From Mycobacterium sp. 236(2023) (GTDB lineage Bacteria; Actinomycetota; Actinomycetes; Mycobacteriales; Mycobacteriaceae): DNA of 64,000 nucleotides. The stretch covers positions 930,001-994,000 of the forward strand of contig NZ_JARSBP010000003.1 of the NCBI RefSeq assembly GCF_029623955.1, read 5' to 3'. A model generated the notes under the pieces. The model did not search any database, was not told the DNA's origin, and saw nothing but the letters and a program-made list of their open reading frames with translations. Positions 8,065 through 17,199 of the stretch are shown here, one piece after another (position 1 is the first letter of the stretch; each line of letters opens with the position of its first letter). Both the position numbers and the translations under genes were made by a program.

Positions 8065-8924
8065 GGCCGCAACACGAACTCGCTGACGACTTCGGAGAAG
8101 GCGTCGTTGTCATCGCCCGCGGCGGTGTGGCCCGCCCCGGACAGTTCGGCGAATTCGGTGCCCGGCACCTTGGCCAGGAAATCCTGGACCGCTTCTTCGC
8201 TCACCACATCGGAGAGTTTTCCTCGGATCAGCAAAATCGGAACGGTCAGCTCGATCGCGGCCTGCTCGAGCAATTCGACACGGACGAACGGATCCTCGTT
8301 CGGCTTGGTCAGGAACGCGGGATCCCAGTGCCAGTACCAGCGGCCGTTGCGCTGGCGCAGGTTCTTCTTGAGGCCTTCGGGGCTACGGGGTTTCGAGCGG
8401 TGCGGCAGATACGCGGCGACGGCGTCGGCGGCCTGCTCGAGCGAGTCGAAACCGTGCACGTGGCTGAACATGAAATCGCGGATACGCGCGCTGCCGTCCT
8501 TTTCGTACCGCGGCACCACATCGACGAGGACGAGGCGGGACACCATGTCCGGGCCGGCCTGCCGAGCCGCCAGGATGCCCGTCAGCCCGCCCATGCTCGC
8601 GCCGATCAGCACGGTGGGCCGTCCGATCGCGTCGAGCACACGCAGCGTGTCCTCGCACAGTGCCTCGACGGTGTACCTGGCGTCGGGGGAGCGGTCGCTG
8701 TCGCCGTGCCCGCGGCTGTCCAGGGCCACGACGTGCAAACCCTGCGACGCGAGAATGTCCCCGGTCTTCTTCCACGAGAAGCGGTTCTGGCCGCCGCCGT
8801 GCAACATCAGAACCGACGGGCGGGACTCGTCAAAGCTGACCGTCTGCTCTGGGTTGTTCCACTCGTCGGCGACGAGAGCGAGATCGTCTGCGCCCCGGAA
8901 CGTCGCGGTCTTCGAATCGCTCAC
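8061..8924 (-). CDS. Alpha/beta hydrolase
   Basis: 287 residues, cytosolic. HGGG at 42-45 forms the oxyanion-hole region, GASMGG carries the nucleophile Ser110, and the acid and base are probably the Asp in GKLSDVVS and the His in GAGHTAAG near the C terminus. The triad is therefore complete. The family includes esterases, amidases and C-C hydrolases; nothing fixes the substrate. It is the promoter-proximal gene of a two-gene operon with the kinase-aminotransferase fusion (4-base overlap), and is divergent from a TetR gene 101 bases away. It probably acts on a precursor or product of the fusion enzyme. Confidence 0.82.
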   Translation of the reverse strand: MSDSKTATFRGADDLALVADEWNNPEQTVSFDESRPSVLMLHGGGQNRFSWKKTGDILASQGLHVVALDSRGHGDSDRSPDARYTVEALCEDTLRVLDAIGRPTVLIGASMGGLTGILAARQAGPDMVSRLVLVDVVPRYEKDGSARIRDFMFSHVHGFDSLEQAADAVAAYLPHRSKPRSPEGLKKNLRQRNGRWYWHWDPAFLTKPNEDPFVRVELLEQAAIELTVPILLIRGKLSDVVSEEAVQDFLAKVPGTEFAELSGAGHTAAGDDNDAFSEVVSEFVLRP

Positions 8925-9011
8925 AGGCGTCCTCTCGGCTAACCCCGGACGATCACGTTACTCAGCGCGCGTGTTGCGGCCATCTTGGGTCCGGTGAGGC
9001 TCCACTTTCCC

Positions 9012-9017
9012 TAATAT
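9012..9017 (+). promoter_or_regulatory. Candidate -10 box (TAATAT), leaderless start
   Basis: TAATAT eight bases before the GTG at 9026 with no Shine-Dalgarno between them. The transcript probably begins at or next to the start codon. Confidence 0.55.
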
Positions 9018-9025
9018 TTACGGTC

Positions 9026-9631
9026 GTGCAACCCGATGCTCGCGACGACGACCGCCGAAAGATCATGGCTGCCGCCTGTCGGTTCCTCGCGGACTCCCAG
9101 TCCGGGCCGGTGCCGATGGCGGCGCTGCTGCGCAGCGCAGGAGTGTCCAGCCGAGCGTTCTACCGGCATTTCGTCTCCAAGCACGACCTGTATCTGGCCC
9201 TGCTCGAACAGGAGTGTCGGGCCGTCGTCGACCAAGTTGAGCGCATCGCCGACGAGGCCTCCGGTTCTCCGGTCGAACAGCTCGCGGCGTGGATCGGGGC
9301 GATGTTCGACATCGTGGTCGACCCGGGCCAGCGGATGCGGCTGATCGTCATCGACTCCGAGGAGGTCCGGGTGGCCAAGGGCTACCGCGAAGTGCGGGAG
9401 TGGCTGCACACCGAGCGTGAGCGTTCTCTCGCCGAGATCCTGCGCCGGGGTCAGGCCGACGGGTCTTTTCCGGTGACCGACCCCGACACCGACGCCGTAG
9501 CGATCAATGCCACCGTCAGCCGCGTCCTCGGAGCTCAGACCTCCGACGACCCGGAGGTCTACAAGCAGGCACAGGTGGCTGTCGTCGATTTCGCGCTACG
9601 AGTCGTGGGGGTTCCCGCCGACCGGCGATGA
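9026..9631 (+). CDS. TetR-family regulator
   Basis: 201 residues with an N-terminal helix-turn-helix (RRKIMAAACRFLADSQ, then VPMAALLRSAGVSSRAFYRHF, residues about 10-50) and a helical C-terminal effector domain. The start GTG follows a TAATAT -10 box by eight bases and lacks a ribosome site. It is divergent from the hydrolase-fusion operon, which is its likely target. No palindrome as strong as those elsewhere in the window is evident in the 101-base intergenic region. The VOC-fold gene follows after 58 bases and may be cotranscribed. Confidence 0.82.
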   Translation: MQPDARDDDRRKIMAAACRFLADSQSGPVPMAALLRSAGVSSRAFYRHFVSKHDLYLALLEQECRAVVDQVERIADEASGSPVEQLAAWIGAMFDIVVDPGQRMRLIVIDSEEVRVAKGYREVREWLHTERERSLAEILRRGQADGSFPVTDPDTDAVAINATVSRVLGAQTSDDPEVYKQAQVAVVDFALRVVGVPADRR

Positions 9632-9689
9632 GTTGTCGGCATTCGCGAGGTCCCAACGGTATCGAGAATTCGACCGACAGGAGACCGCC

Positions 9690-10163
9690 ATGCCCGCCAT
9701 CACACCCTCGCTCTGGTTCGACAACGACCTGGAGGACGCCATCGCGTTCTACAGCTCGATCTTCCCGAACTCGTCGGTCGAATCGATCGAGCGCTACACC
9801 GAAGCCGGTCCGGGGACTCCGGGCGAGGTGGTGTCAGCGACGTTCACGCTGGACGGGCAGCGGTTCATCGGGATCAATGGCGGGCCGATGTTCCCGTTCA
9901 CCGAGGCGGTCTCGTTCACGGTGGCCTGCCGAGACCAGGCCGAGGTCGACCACTACTGGGATCGACTGGTCGACGGGGGCGAGGAATCGCAGTGCGGATG
10001 GCTCAAGGACCGCTACGGGCTGAGTTGGCAGATCGTGCCCGACCGGCTGACCGAACTCACCACCGATGCTGACCCGGCAAAGGCGGCGGCAGCCACCAGG
10101 GCCATGCTCGGCATGCACCGCATCGTCATCGCCGAGCTGGAAGACGCTGTAGCAGGGCTTTAA
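9690..10163 (+). CDS. PhnB-like VOC/glyoxalase-fold protein
   Basis: 157 residues. The start of the fold (PSLWFDNDLEDAIAFYSSIF) and the later segments FTVACRDQAEVDHYWDRLV, CGWLKDRYGLSWQIVP and MLGMHRIVIAELEDA match the PhnB/3-demethylubiquinone-methyltransferase-like VOC family. Many members are metal-binding but of unknown reaction. The ATG is preceded by ACAGGAGA. The gene lies between a TetR regulator and the mce operon and has no obvious link to either. Confidence 0.8.
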   Translation: MPAITPSLWFDNDLEDAIAFYSSIFPNSSVESIERYTEAGPGTPGEVVSATFTLDGQRFIGINGGPMFPFTEAVSFTVACRDQAEVDHYWDRLVDGGEESQCGWLKDRYGLSWQIVPDRLTELTTDADPAKAAAATRAMLGMHRIVIAELEDAVAGL

Positions 10164-10204
10164 GCCGCGATCCGGAGCTCGTGTTGCCCGGCCAGAATTT
10201 GTTG

Positions 10205-10303
10205 ATATACGGTTCTCCAGCGTCCTCACCTGTGTAACCTCAGCGGCACCCAAACTGGGTCCAGGCCGGTTGTTGGGGGGACCTATGGCGGTGAGGGTTA
10301 CAC
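10205..10303 (+). promoter_or_regulatory. Structured leader/promoter region upstream of the mce operon
   Basis: The 157-base gap before yrbEA holds a long-range inverted repeat, GTGTAACC at 10232-10239 and GGTTACAC at 10296-10303, which flanks a smaller perfect hairpin, ACCCA-AAC-TGGGT at 10248-10260. TATACG at 10207-10212 could be a -10. I find no KstR-type TnnAACnnGTTnnA box here. Whether the repeats are an operator or an RNA leader structure is unknown. Confidence 0.4.
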
Positions 10304-10320
10304 GAGGAGGGACCGGTTAA

Positions 10321-11088
10321 ATGGTCGCTTCTGGCGTGATCTCCAAACCCATGCGCGCCTTCGGCGGGTTCTTCTCGATGGCGCTGGACACCTTCGCCGT
10401 GATGTTCAAGCCGCCGTTCGCCTGGCGCGAGTTCATCAGTCAGTCCTGGTTTGTCGCGCGCGTGTCGATCATCCCGACGCTGATGCTCACCATTCCGTAC
10501 ACGGTGCTGCTGACCTTCACGTTCAACATCCTGCTCACCGAGTTCGGCGCTGCCGACTTCTCCGGCACCGGTGCCGCGCTCGGCACCGTCCGCCAAATCG
10601 GGCCCATCGTCACGGTTCTGGTGGTCGCGGGCGCGGGTGCGACGGCGATGTGTGCCGACCTCGGCGCCAGAACGATCCGCGAGGAACTCGACGCGTTGCG
10701 CGTGATGGGGGTCAATCCCATTCAGGCGCTTGTCGTTCCACGGGTGCTGGCCGCGACGCTGGTGTCGCTGGCCCTGTCGGCGACGGTGATCCTGGTCGGC
10801 CTGGCCGGTGCGTACTTCTTCTGCGTCTACATCCAGAACGTGTCGCCGGGCGCCTTCGCCTCCGGGCTGACGCTGATCATCGGCGCCCCCGACGTCATCA
10901 TCGCCCTCGTCAAGGCGGCGCTGTTCGGTCTGTCGGCCGGAATGATCGCTTGCTACAAGGGCATTTCGGTCGGCGGCGGACCCGCCGGGGTCGGCAATGC
11001 CGTCAACGAGACCGTCGTGTTCACGTTCATGGCGCTGTTCGCCATCAACATCGTCGCCACAGCCGTCGCGGTGAAGGTGACGATGTGA
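10321..11088 (+). CDS. yrbEA: YrbEA-type permease subunit of an Mce lipid importer
   Basis: 255 residues with five or six membrane segments and the MlaE-family signature region GAGATAMCADLGARTIREELDALRVMG (spanning about residues 101-127), which contacts the ATPase. It forms the inner-membrane channel with YrbEB and works with the Mce proteins and a distant MceG ATPase to import lipids. First gene of the operon, with GAGGAGG about ten bases before the ATG. From memory the sequence is nearer the Mce3-type YrbEA than to the Mce1 or Mce4 type, but the group assignment is not secure. Confidence 0.93.
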   Translation: MVASGVISKPMRAFGGFFSMALDTFAVMFKPPFAWREFISQSWFVARVSIIPTLMLTIPYTVLLTFTFNILLTEFGAADFSGTGAALGTVRQIGPIVTVLVVAGAGATAMCADLGARTIREELDALRVMGVNPIQALVVPRVLAATLVSLALSATVILVGLAGAYFFCVYIQNVSPGAFASGLTLIIGAPDVIIALVKAALFGLSAGMIACYKGISVGGGPAGVGNAVNETVVFTFMALFAINIVATAVAVKVTM

Positions 11089-11939
11089 CCGTCTCGCGGC
11101 CCCACTCCCAGTTCCCGTGGCTCAAAGCCCGGTACCGCTCCATCGCGGGACCGTGGAATCAGGTTGGGGTTCAGACGAAGTTCTACGGCCGCACGCTGCG
11201 TTCGGTCGTCATTGCCGTCACCCGGTACCGCATCGAGCTGATCCGGCAGATCGCCCAGATGGGTTTGGGTGCAGGGGCGTTGATCGTCATCGGCGGCACC
11301 GTCGCGATCGTCGGATTCCTGACGGTCACCACCGGAGCGCTAGTCGCGGTGCAGGGCTACACGGACTTCGCGGAGATCGGCGTCGAGGCGCTGACCGGAT
11401 TTGCGTCGGCGTTCTTCAACGTGCGGCTGATCGCACCGGCGACGACGGCCGTCGCGCTGGCGGCGACGATCGGCGCGGGCGCCACCGCTCAACTGGGTGC
11501 GATGCGCATCAACGAGGAGATCGACGCGCTCGAGGTGATGGGCATCCGCAGCGTCGCCTATCTGGCGTCGACCCGGGTCATCGCCGGTCTGCTGGTGGTC
11601 ATTCCGCTGTACTGCGTCGGGGTGCTCGCCTCCTTCTGGGCGGCCCGCTTCGGCACCACAGTGATCTACGGCCAGTCGACCGGTGTCTACGACCACTACT
11701 TCCGGACGTTCCTGAACCCGACGGACCTCGTCTGGTCCTTCGCCCAGTGCATCGTGCTGGCCGTTGTGATCATGCTGGTGCACACCTATTACGGCTTCAG
11801 CGCCAGCGGCGGACCCGCCGGCGTCGGTGAGGCCGTGGGACGTGCCGTGCGCACGTCGCTGATCCTGTCCGCGTTCGTACTCGTGATGATCTCCCTTGCG
11901 GTGTACGGGCAATCCGGCAATTTCAACTTGGCGGGCTGA
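11085..11939 (+). CDS. yrbEB: YrbEB-type permease subunit of an Mce lipid importer
   Basis: 284 residues, several membrane spans, and the MlaE-type loop GATAQLGAMRINEEIDALEV equivalent to that of its partner. It pairs with YrbEA as the channel heterodimer of the Mce transporter. The GTG start overlaps the YrbEA stop (GTGA), which gives strict translational coupling and argues against the other in-frame starts. The N terminus carries a basic amphipathic stretch before the first membrane segment, usual for YrbEB. Confidence 0.93.
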   Translation: MTVSRPHSQFPWLKARYRSIAGPWNQVGVQTKFYGRTLRSVVIAVTRYRIELIRQIAQMGLGAGALIVIGGTVAIVGFLTVTTGALVAVQGYTDFAEIGVEALTGFASAFFNVRLIAPATTAVALAATIGAGATAQLGAMRINEEIDALEVMGIRSVAYLASTRVIAGLLVVIPLYCVGVLASFWAARFGTTVIYGQSTGVYDHYFRTFLNPTDLVWSFAQCIVLAVVIMLVHTYYGFSASGGPAGVGEAVGRAVRTSLILSAFVLVMISLAVYGQSGNFNLAG

Positions 11940-11942
11940 GCG

Positions 11943-13409
11943 ATGGACGACGAAGGACTCAAGCCGGGATGGTGGACGCTCATCCTGGTTGTGCTGTTCG
12001 TCGTGGCCATCTACGTGACGTACGCGCTATTCACCGGGTCGCTGAAAAGCACGGTGCCGGTGACGTTGACGTCCGATCGGGCGGGCCTGGTCATGGAGAC
12101 CAACGCCAAGGTCAAGCTGCGCGGCGTGCAGGTGGGCCGGGTGTCGAACATCGCGGTGACGGGTCAGACCGAGCCTGCCGTGGCCCTGCAGCTGGAGATC
12201 GATCCCGATCAGGTGCAGTACATTCCGTCGAACGTCGAGGCCCAGATCCGGGCCACCACGATCTTCGGCGCGAAGTTCGTGGACCTCGTCTTCCCTGACG
12301 ACCCGAGCAACCAGCGCCTCGAATCCGGCCAGGTGCTGGTGTCGCGCAACGTCACCACCGAGGTGAACACGGTCTTCCAGAATCTGGTGGAGGTGCTGGA
12401 TCAGGTCGACGCGGCGAAGCTGAACAGCACGCTGTCGGCCCTCGCGGATGGTGTTCGCGGACAGGGCGAACGGATCGGCCAGGCCACCACGGACGCCAAT
12501 CAGGTTCTGCTGGCGCTCAATCCGCGCAACGAGACCATCACCGCCGACCTGCGGTCGCTGGACGCGTTCAACCAGACCTACAGCGCTGCGGCACAGGACA
12601 TCCTGACGACGTTGGACGCTGCGAGCACGACCAGCACCACCGTGGTCAACCAGTCCAAGGAGCTGGATGCGTTGCTGCTGTCCACCGTCGGGCTGTCGAA
12701 CAGCGGCATCAACCTGCTCGCGCCCAGCCAGGCGAACCTGATCAAGGCCGTCAACGTGCTGGCGCCGACGACCAACCTGCTCCTCAAGTACAACCCCGAG
12801 TACACCTGTCTGCTGTTGGGCGTCAAGCACCTGCTCGACAACGGTGGGTATGAAAGCCCCGGCGGCAACGGCCGTTCGCTGGTGCTTGACGCCGGGTTGG
12901 CCTTCGGTGACGACCCCTACAAGTACCCGCAGCACCTGCCGATCATCGGTGCCAAGGGTGGTCCGGGCGGCAAGCCCGGCTGCGGCTCCCTGCCGGACGT
13001 GTCGAAGAACTGGCCGGTGCGAAACCTGGTCACCAACACCGGTTTCGGCTCAGGTCTGGACTGGCGGCCCAACCCGGGCATCGCCTTCCCGATCTATGCC
13101 AACTACTTCCCGGTGACGCGCGCCGTGCCGGAGCCCCCGAGCATCCGCAACAACTTCGGCGGGCCCGCCATCGGACCGGTTCCATACCCCGGTGCTCCCG
13201 CCTACGGAGCGCAGCTGTACGCGCCCGACGGCACGCCGCTGTGGCCCGGGCTGCCGCCCGCGCCGCCGCCGGGAGCTCCGCGGGATCCCGGCCCGCGCCC
13301 CGGATCTGAGCCGTTCGTCGTTCCGAATCCGGCCCAGCTGCAGCCGACCGCTGTTCCGTATCCGTTCGTCCCGCCCCCGGTTCCGGCGCTTCCCGGACCG
13401 CCCCGCTAG
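11943..13409 (+). CDS. mceA: MceA-type substrate-binding/translocation protein
   Basis: 488 residues: one N-terminal membrane anchor (about 8-33), an MCE domain (about 38-118, with LRGVQVGRVSNI), a long helical region, and a proline-rich tail of about 80 residues. Mce proteins A-F form the periplasmic barrel or tunnel that carries lipid between the outer layer and the YrbE channel. The ATG comes three bases after the YrbEB stop. A gap of 36 bases separates it from mceB, the largest in the operon. Confidence 0.92.
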   Translation: MDDEGLKPGWWTLILVVLFVVAIYVTYALFTGSLKSTVPVTLTSDRAGLVMETNAKVKLRGVQVGRVSNIAVTGQTEPAVALQLEIDPDQVQYIPSNVEAQIRATTIFGAKFVDLVFPDDPSNQRLESGQVLVSRNVTTEVNTVFQNLVEVLDQVDAAKLNSTLSALADGVRGQGERIGQATTDANQVLLALNPRNETITADLRSLDAFNQTYSAAAQDILTTLDAASTTSTTVVNQSKELDALLLSTVGLSNSGINLLAPSQANLIKAVNVLAPTTNLLLKYNPEYTCLLLGVKHLLDNGGYESPGGNGRSLVLDAGLAFGDDPYKYPQHLPIIGAKGGPGGKPGCGSLPDVSKNWPVRNLVTNTGFGSGLDWRPNPGIAFPIYANYFPVTRAVPEPPSIRNNFGGPAIGPVPYPGAPAYGAQLYAPDGTPLWPGLPPAPPPGAPRDPGPRPGSEPFVVPNPAQLQPTAVPYPFVPPPVPALPGPPR

Positions 13410-13445
13410 AACTCACACCGACCAGAACGCACAGAAAGGCAAGCG

Positions 13446-14477
13446 ATGGCAGTCAGTGTCCGCCGAGACGCCACGCGCCTCGGCGTGTTCCTGGCTGTGT
13501 GCCTGCTCGGTGTGTTCGGTCTGTTCGCGGTGTTCGGCCAGATGCGCTTCGGGGAGAAGTCGCACGATTACCGCGCCGAGTTCATCAACGTGACGGGCTT
13601 GGAGACCAACGATTTCGTTCGCATCGCCGGAGTCGAGGTCGGCAAGGTCACGAACGTCGAGATCCAGCCCGACACCACGGCTCTGGTGGAGTTCTCCGCC
13701 GACGACTCGGTGGTGCTCACCGAGGGAAGCCGCGCCGTCATCCGGTACGACGATCTGATCGGCGGCCGGTATCTCGCGTTGGAGGAAGGCGCGGGCGGTA
13801 CGCAGAAGCTCAACGCCGGCGAGACCATCCCGTTGGCCCGGACCTCACCGGCGTTGGACCTCGATGCACTGATCGGTGGGTTCCGGCCGCTGTTCCAGGC
13901 GCTCAATCCCGAACAGATCAACGCTTTGTCGGGCCAGCTCATCACCGCGCTGCAGGGCCAGGGTGGCACCGTGAACTCGTTCCTGGCGCAGACGGCTGCG
14001 CTGACGAGCACGCTGGCTGACCGCGATCAGCTGATCGGCGACGTCATCGTCAACCTGAACACGGTGCTGGGGTCGCTGGGTGATCAGAGCGACCAGTTCG
14101 ACAAGGCGGTCACCTCATTGTCCGAACTCGTGGAGGGGCTTGAGTCCCGCGGGCAGGACATCAGCGACGGGCTGGCGTACACGAACGCCGCCGCGGGAAG
14201 CATCACCGACCTGCTGTCGGAGGCCCGGCCCCCGCTGCAGAAGGTGATCACCGAGACCGACCGCAGCGCCGGGATCGTCGTCGCCGATCACGAGTACTTC
14301 GACAACGTCATCAACACACTGCCGGACGCCTACAAGGCGCTGGCCCGGCAGGGTATCTACGGCGACTTCTTCAGCTTCTACCTGTGCGACCTCGTCCTGA
14401 AGACCAACGGCAAAGGCGGACAACCGGTTTACATCAAGGTCGCGGGCCAGTCCAGCGGGAGGTGCGCACCTCGATGA
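13446..14477 (+). CDS. mceB: MceB-type protein of the Mce importer
   Basis: 343 residues with a membrane anchor at about 12-33, an MCE domain (RIAGVEVGKVTNVEI, in the first 120 residues) and helical repeats behind it. The C-terminal tail is short and not proline-rich, as usual for MceB. GAAAGGCAAGCG upstream contains a ribosome site. The stop overlaps the mceC start (ATGA). Confidence 0.92.
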   Translation: MAVSVRRDATRLGVFLAVCLLGVFGLFAVFGQMRFGEKSHDYRAEFINVTGLETNDFVRIAGVEVGKVTNVEIQPDTTALVEFSADDSVVLTEGSRAVIRYDDLIGGRYLALEEGAGGTQKLNAGETIPLARTSPALDLDALIGGFRPLFQALNPEQINALSGQLITALQGQGGTVNSFLAQTAALTSTLADRDQLIGDVIVNLNTVLGSLGDQSDQFDKAVTSLSELVEGLESRGQDISDGLAYTNAAAGSITDLLSEARPPLQKVITETDRSAGIVVADHEYFDNVINTLPDAYKALARQGIYGDFFSFYLCDLVLKTNGKGGQPVYIKVAGQSSGRCAPR

Positions 14478-15844
14478 AGCCGTTCAGCGAGCGCAACCAG
14501 TTCATCATCGGCGCGGTCGGCGTCGGGATCACGGCGGCCATCGTGCTCGGCGCGGTGAACTACGACAAGTTGCCGTTCTTCGATCCGGGCCGCGAGTACA
14601 CCGCACATTTCGCCGAGGCAGGCGGGCTGACCACCGATGCGGCCGTGCAGGTTTCGGGTTTCAAGGTCGGCCAGGTCAAGCACATCGAGCTTGACGGCCC
14701 GCAGGTGCTCGTGACGTTCACCGTCGACAAGGACATCCGGCTCGGCGATCGCACCGAGGCCGCGATCAAGACCAAGGGGCTGCTGGGCACCAAGATCCTC
14801 GAGGTCGTCGCTCGCGGTGAAGGCCAGCAGGACGGCACGATCCCGCTCGACCGCACGACGTCGCCGTATCAGCTCCCCGATGCGCTCGGAGAGTTGGCGA
14901 CCACGATCAGCGGACTGAACACCGATCAGCTGTCCGAGTCGCTCCGGGTGCTCTCGGCCACGTTCGCCGACACCCCGCCTCAGCTCAAGATCGCGGTGGA
15001 AGGGGTGGCACGGTTCTCCGACACCCTCAACGAGCGCGACGCCGAACTGCGCGGTCTGCTCGCCAACGCGAACAAGGCCACCACCGTCCTGGCTGAGCGC
15101 AGCGATCAGGTCGTCAGCCTGGTGTCGAACACCAACGCGCTGCTGGCCGAATTGCAGAGTCAGAGTGCGGCATTGGATCAGATCTCCGGCAGCATCTCCG
15201 CACTGAGCCAGCAGCTGCAGGGTTTCATCGGCGAGAACCGCGCCACGATGAAGCCCGCGCTGGACAAACTCAACGGGGTGCTGACGATCCTCGACAACCG
15301 CAAGGAACGCCTTCAGGAGTCGCTGAAACTGCTGAACCAGTACTCGCTGTCGCTGGGCGAGTCGGTGTCATCGGGCCCGTTCTTCAAGAACTACATCTCC
15401 AATCTGCTGCCCGGCCAGTTCCTGCAGCCGTTCATCGACGTGGCCTTCTCCGATCTCGGCCTGGACCCGAATGTGCTTCTGCCGTCGCAGCGTTTCGACC
15501 CGCAGGTCGGCCAGCCCGGCACGCCCGCGATGCCGGTGCCGTTCCCGCGGACCGGCCAGGGCGGCGAACCACGCATGACGATTCCCGATGCCATCACCGG
15601 CAACCCCGGGGATGCGGGGTGCGGCCCTGGCGGTCCTGGTGGCCTGCCCGCGCCGGGCCCGACGGGGTGCTACCCGTATCGCGAACCGCTGCCCGCGCCG
15701 CCGCCGGGCGGACCGCCGCCGGGACCGCCCGCGTTGGCACCGCACGGAACGGGATCCATTCCGACCCCGAACACCGGGCTCTTCGTTCCCGCTCCCGGTG
15801 AAGCGCCCCCGCTCGTTCCCGTTCCCGGGGAGGGCACGCCATGA
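14474..15844 (+). CDS. mceC: MceC-type protein of the Mce importer
   Basis: 456 residues. N-terminal anchor (about 9-28), MCE domain with VSGFKVGQVKHIEL, coiled helical region rich in Gln/Leu/Asn to about residue 300, and a Pro/Gly-rich C-terminal tail (about 360-456). It contributes one subunit to the hexameric Mce assembly. The ATG at the ATGA overlap with mceB was chosen over in-frame starts further upstream that lie inside mceB. Confidence 0.92.
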   Translation: MKPFSERNQFIIGAVGVGITAAIVLGAVNYDKLPFFDPGREYTAHFAEAGGLTTDAAVQVSGFKVGQVKHIELDGPQVLVTFTVDKDIRLGDRTEAAIKTKGLLGTKILEVVARGEGQQDGTIPLDRTTSPYQLPDALGELATTISGLNTDQLSESLRVLSATFADTPPQLKIAVEGVARFSDTLNERDAELRGLLANANKATTVLAERSDQVVSLVSNTNALLAELQSQSAALDQISGSISALSQQLQGFIGENRATMKPALDKLNGVLTILDNRKERLQESLKLLNQYSLSLGESVSSGPFFKNYISNLLPGQFLQPFIDVAFSDLGLDPNVLLPSQRFDPQVGQPGTPAMPVPFPRTGQGGEPRMTIPDAITGNPGDAGCGPGGPGGLPAPGPTGCYPYREPLPAPPPGGPPPGPPALAPHGTGSIPTPNTGLFVPAPGEAPPLVPVPGEGTP

Positions 15845-17199
15845 AGAACCCCAGAACCTGGGTCGGTCTCGTCCTGGTCGCGCTGCTGGTCGTCGGCGTC
15901 GCAATCCTGGTGAGAACGACGGACAAAGTGAACCGCATTAACGTCGTCGGCTACTTCGACAACAGCAACGGCATCTACGTCGGTGACGACGTCCGCATCC
16001 TCGGCGTGCCGGTCGGCAGCATCACCTCGATCGAACCCGAACCCGAACGGGTCAAGATCTCGTTCTGGTACGACAGCCGTTACGACGTGCCCGCCGAGGC
16101 GAGCGCCGCGATCCTGTCACCGGCGCTGGTCACCTCCCGCGCGATCCAGCTCACGCCCGTCTACACCGGTGGGCCGGTAATGGGCGACAACACGGTCATC
16201 CCCGAGGAGCGGACCGTCGTGCCCGTCGAATGGGATCAGGTGCGGGGACAGCTGGAACGTCTCAGCGAGACGTTGCAGCCGACCGAACCCGGCGGGGTGA
16301 GCCCGCTCGGATCGGTGATCAACACGACCGCCGACAACCTGCGGGGCCAGGGCGCCAGCATCCGCGAGACCGTCGTCAAGCTGTCGCAGGCGTTTTCGGC
16401 GCTGGGCGATCACAGCACCGACATCTTCTCGACGATCAAGAACCTCGCGATCCTGGTGTCGGCACTGCAGGACAGCACGGACCTGATGCGGCAGCTGAAC
16501 CAGAACCTGGCCTCGGTCACCGGGCTGCTGGCCGACGGTCCCGACGAAGTGGCCAGCGCGATCAGGGATCTCAACGCGGTCGTCCCCGAGGTGCAGGCTT
16601 TCGTCGCGGAGAATCGCGACGCCCTGGGGACCACCTCGGAGAAGCTGGCGGGTGTCACCACGGCGCTCAACGAGAGCCTCGACGATGTCGAGCAGTTCCT
16701 GCACAGCTCGCCGAACACCTTCCAGAACTACGTCAACATCTGGCAGCCGGCCCAGGGTGGCGCGAGCGCCATCCTGGCGGTCAACAACTTCGCCAACCCG
16801 ATCCAGTTCCTGTGCGGCGCAGTGCAAGCCGCATCCCGCCTGGGCGCCGAAGAATCGGCCAAGCTGTGCGTGCAATACCTCGCACCGATCATGAAGAACC
16901 GCCAGTACAACTACCCGCCGCTGGGTCTCAACCAGCTCATCGGTGCCACCACACGGCCCAACGAGCTGACCTACAGCGAAGATTGGCTGCGCCCCGACTA
17001 CATCCCGCCGGGTGGTCCTGCGCCTGTCGGTCCGCCGCCGCCGGGTATTGCCGCGCCGCCGGCCGCCGACCCGGCGACACTTCCGCCCGGCCAGGGACCG
17101 CTGATGCTCAACGCCCCGCCGGGGGCGGCCGAGGTGCCGGTTCCCACGGATCCGAACGCGGGCCTGCAGGGCATGATGGTGCCGGGAGGCGGGTCATGA
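15841..17199 (+). CDS. mceD: MceD-type protein of the Mce importer
   Basis: 452 residues with an N-terminal anchor (7-24), MCE domain (RILGVPVGSITSIEP), helical middle and a proline-rich end (about 384-452). Overlaps mceC and mceE by four bases each (ATGA), so the whole central block is translationally coupled. Role as for the other Mce subunits: substrate shuttling across the periplasm. Confidence 0.92.
   Translation: MKNPRTWVGLVLVALLVVGVAILVRTTDKVNRINVVGYFDNSNGIYVGDDVRILGVPVGSITSIEPEPERVKISFWYDSRYDVPAEASAAILSPALVTSRAIQLTPVYTGGPVMGDNTVIPEERTVVPVEWDQVRGQLERLSETLQPTEPGGVSPLGSVINTTADNLRGQGASIRETVVKLSQAFSALGDHSTDIFSTIKNLAILVSALQDSTDLMRQLNQNLASVTGLLADGPDEVASAIRDLNAVVPEVQAFVAENRDALGTTSEKLAGVTTALNESLDDVEQFLHSSPNTFQNYVNIWQPAQGGASAILAVNNFANPIQFLCGAVQAASRLGAEESAKLCVQYLAPIMKNRQYNYPPLGLNQLIGATTRPNELTYSEDWLRPDYIPPGGPAPVGPPPPGIAAPPAADPATLPPGQGPLMLNAPPGAAEVPVPTDPNAGLQGMMVPGGGS

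Noticed and set aside
10164..10320. KstR control of the mce operon (Mce4-like)
   Set aside because: I looked for TnnAACnnGTTnnA before yrbEA and found none, so I do not call this operon Mce4.
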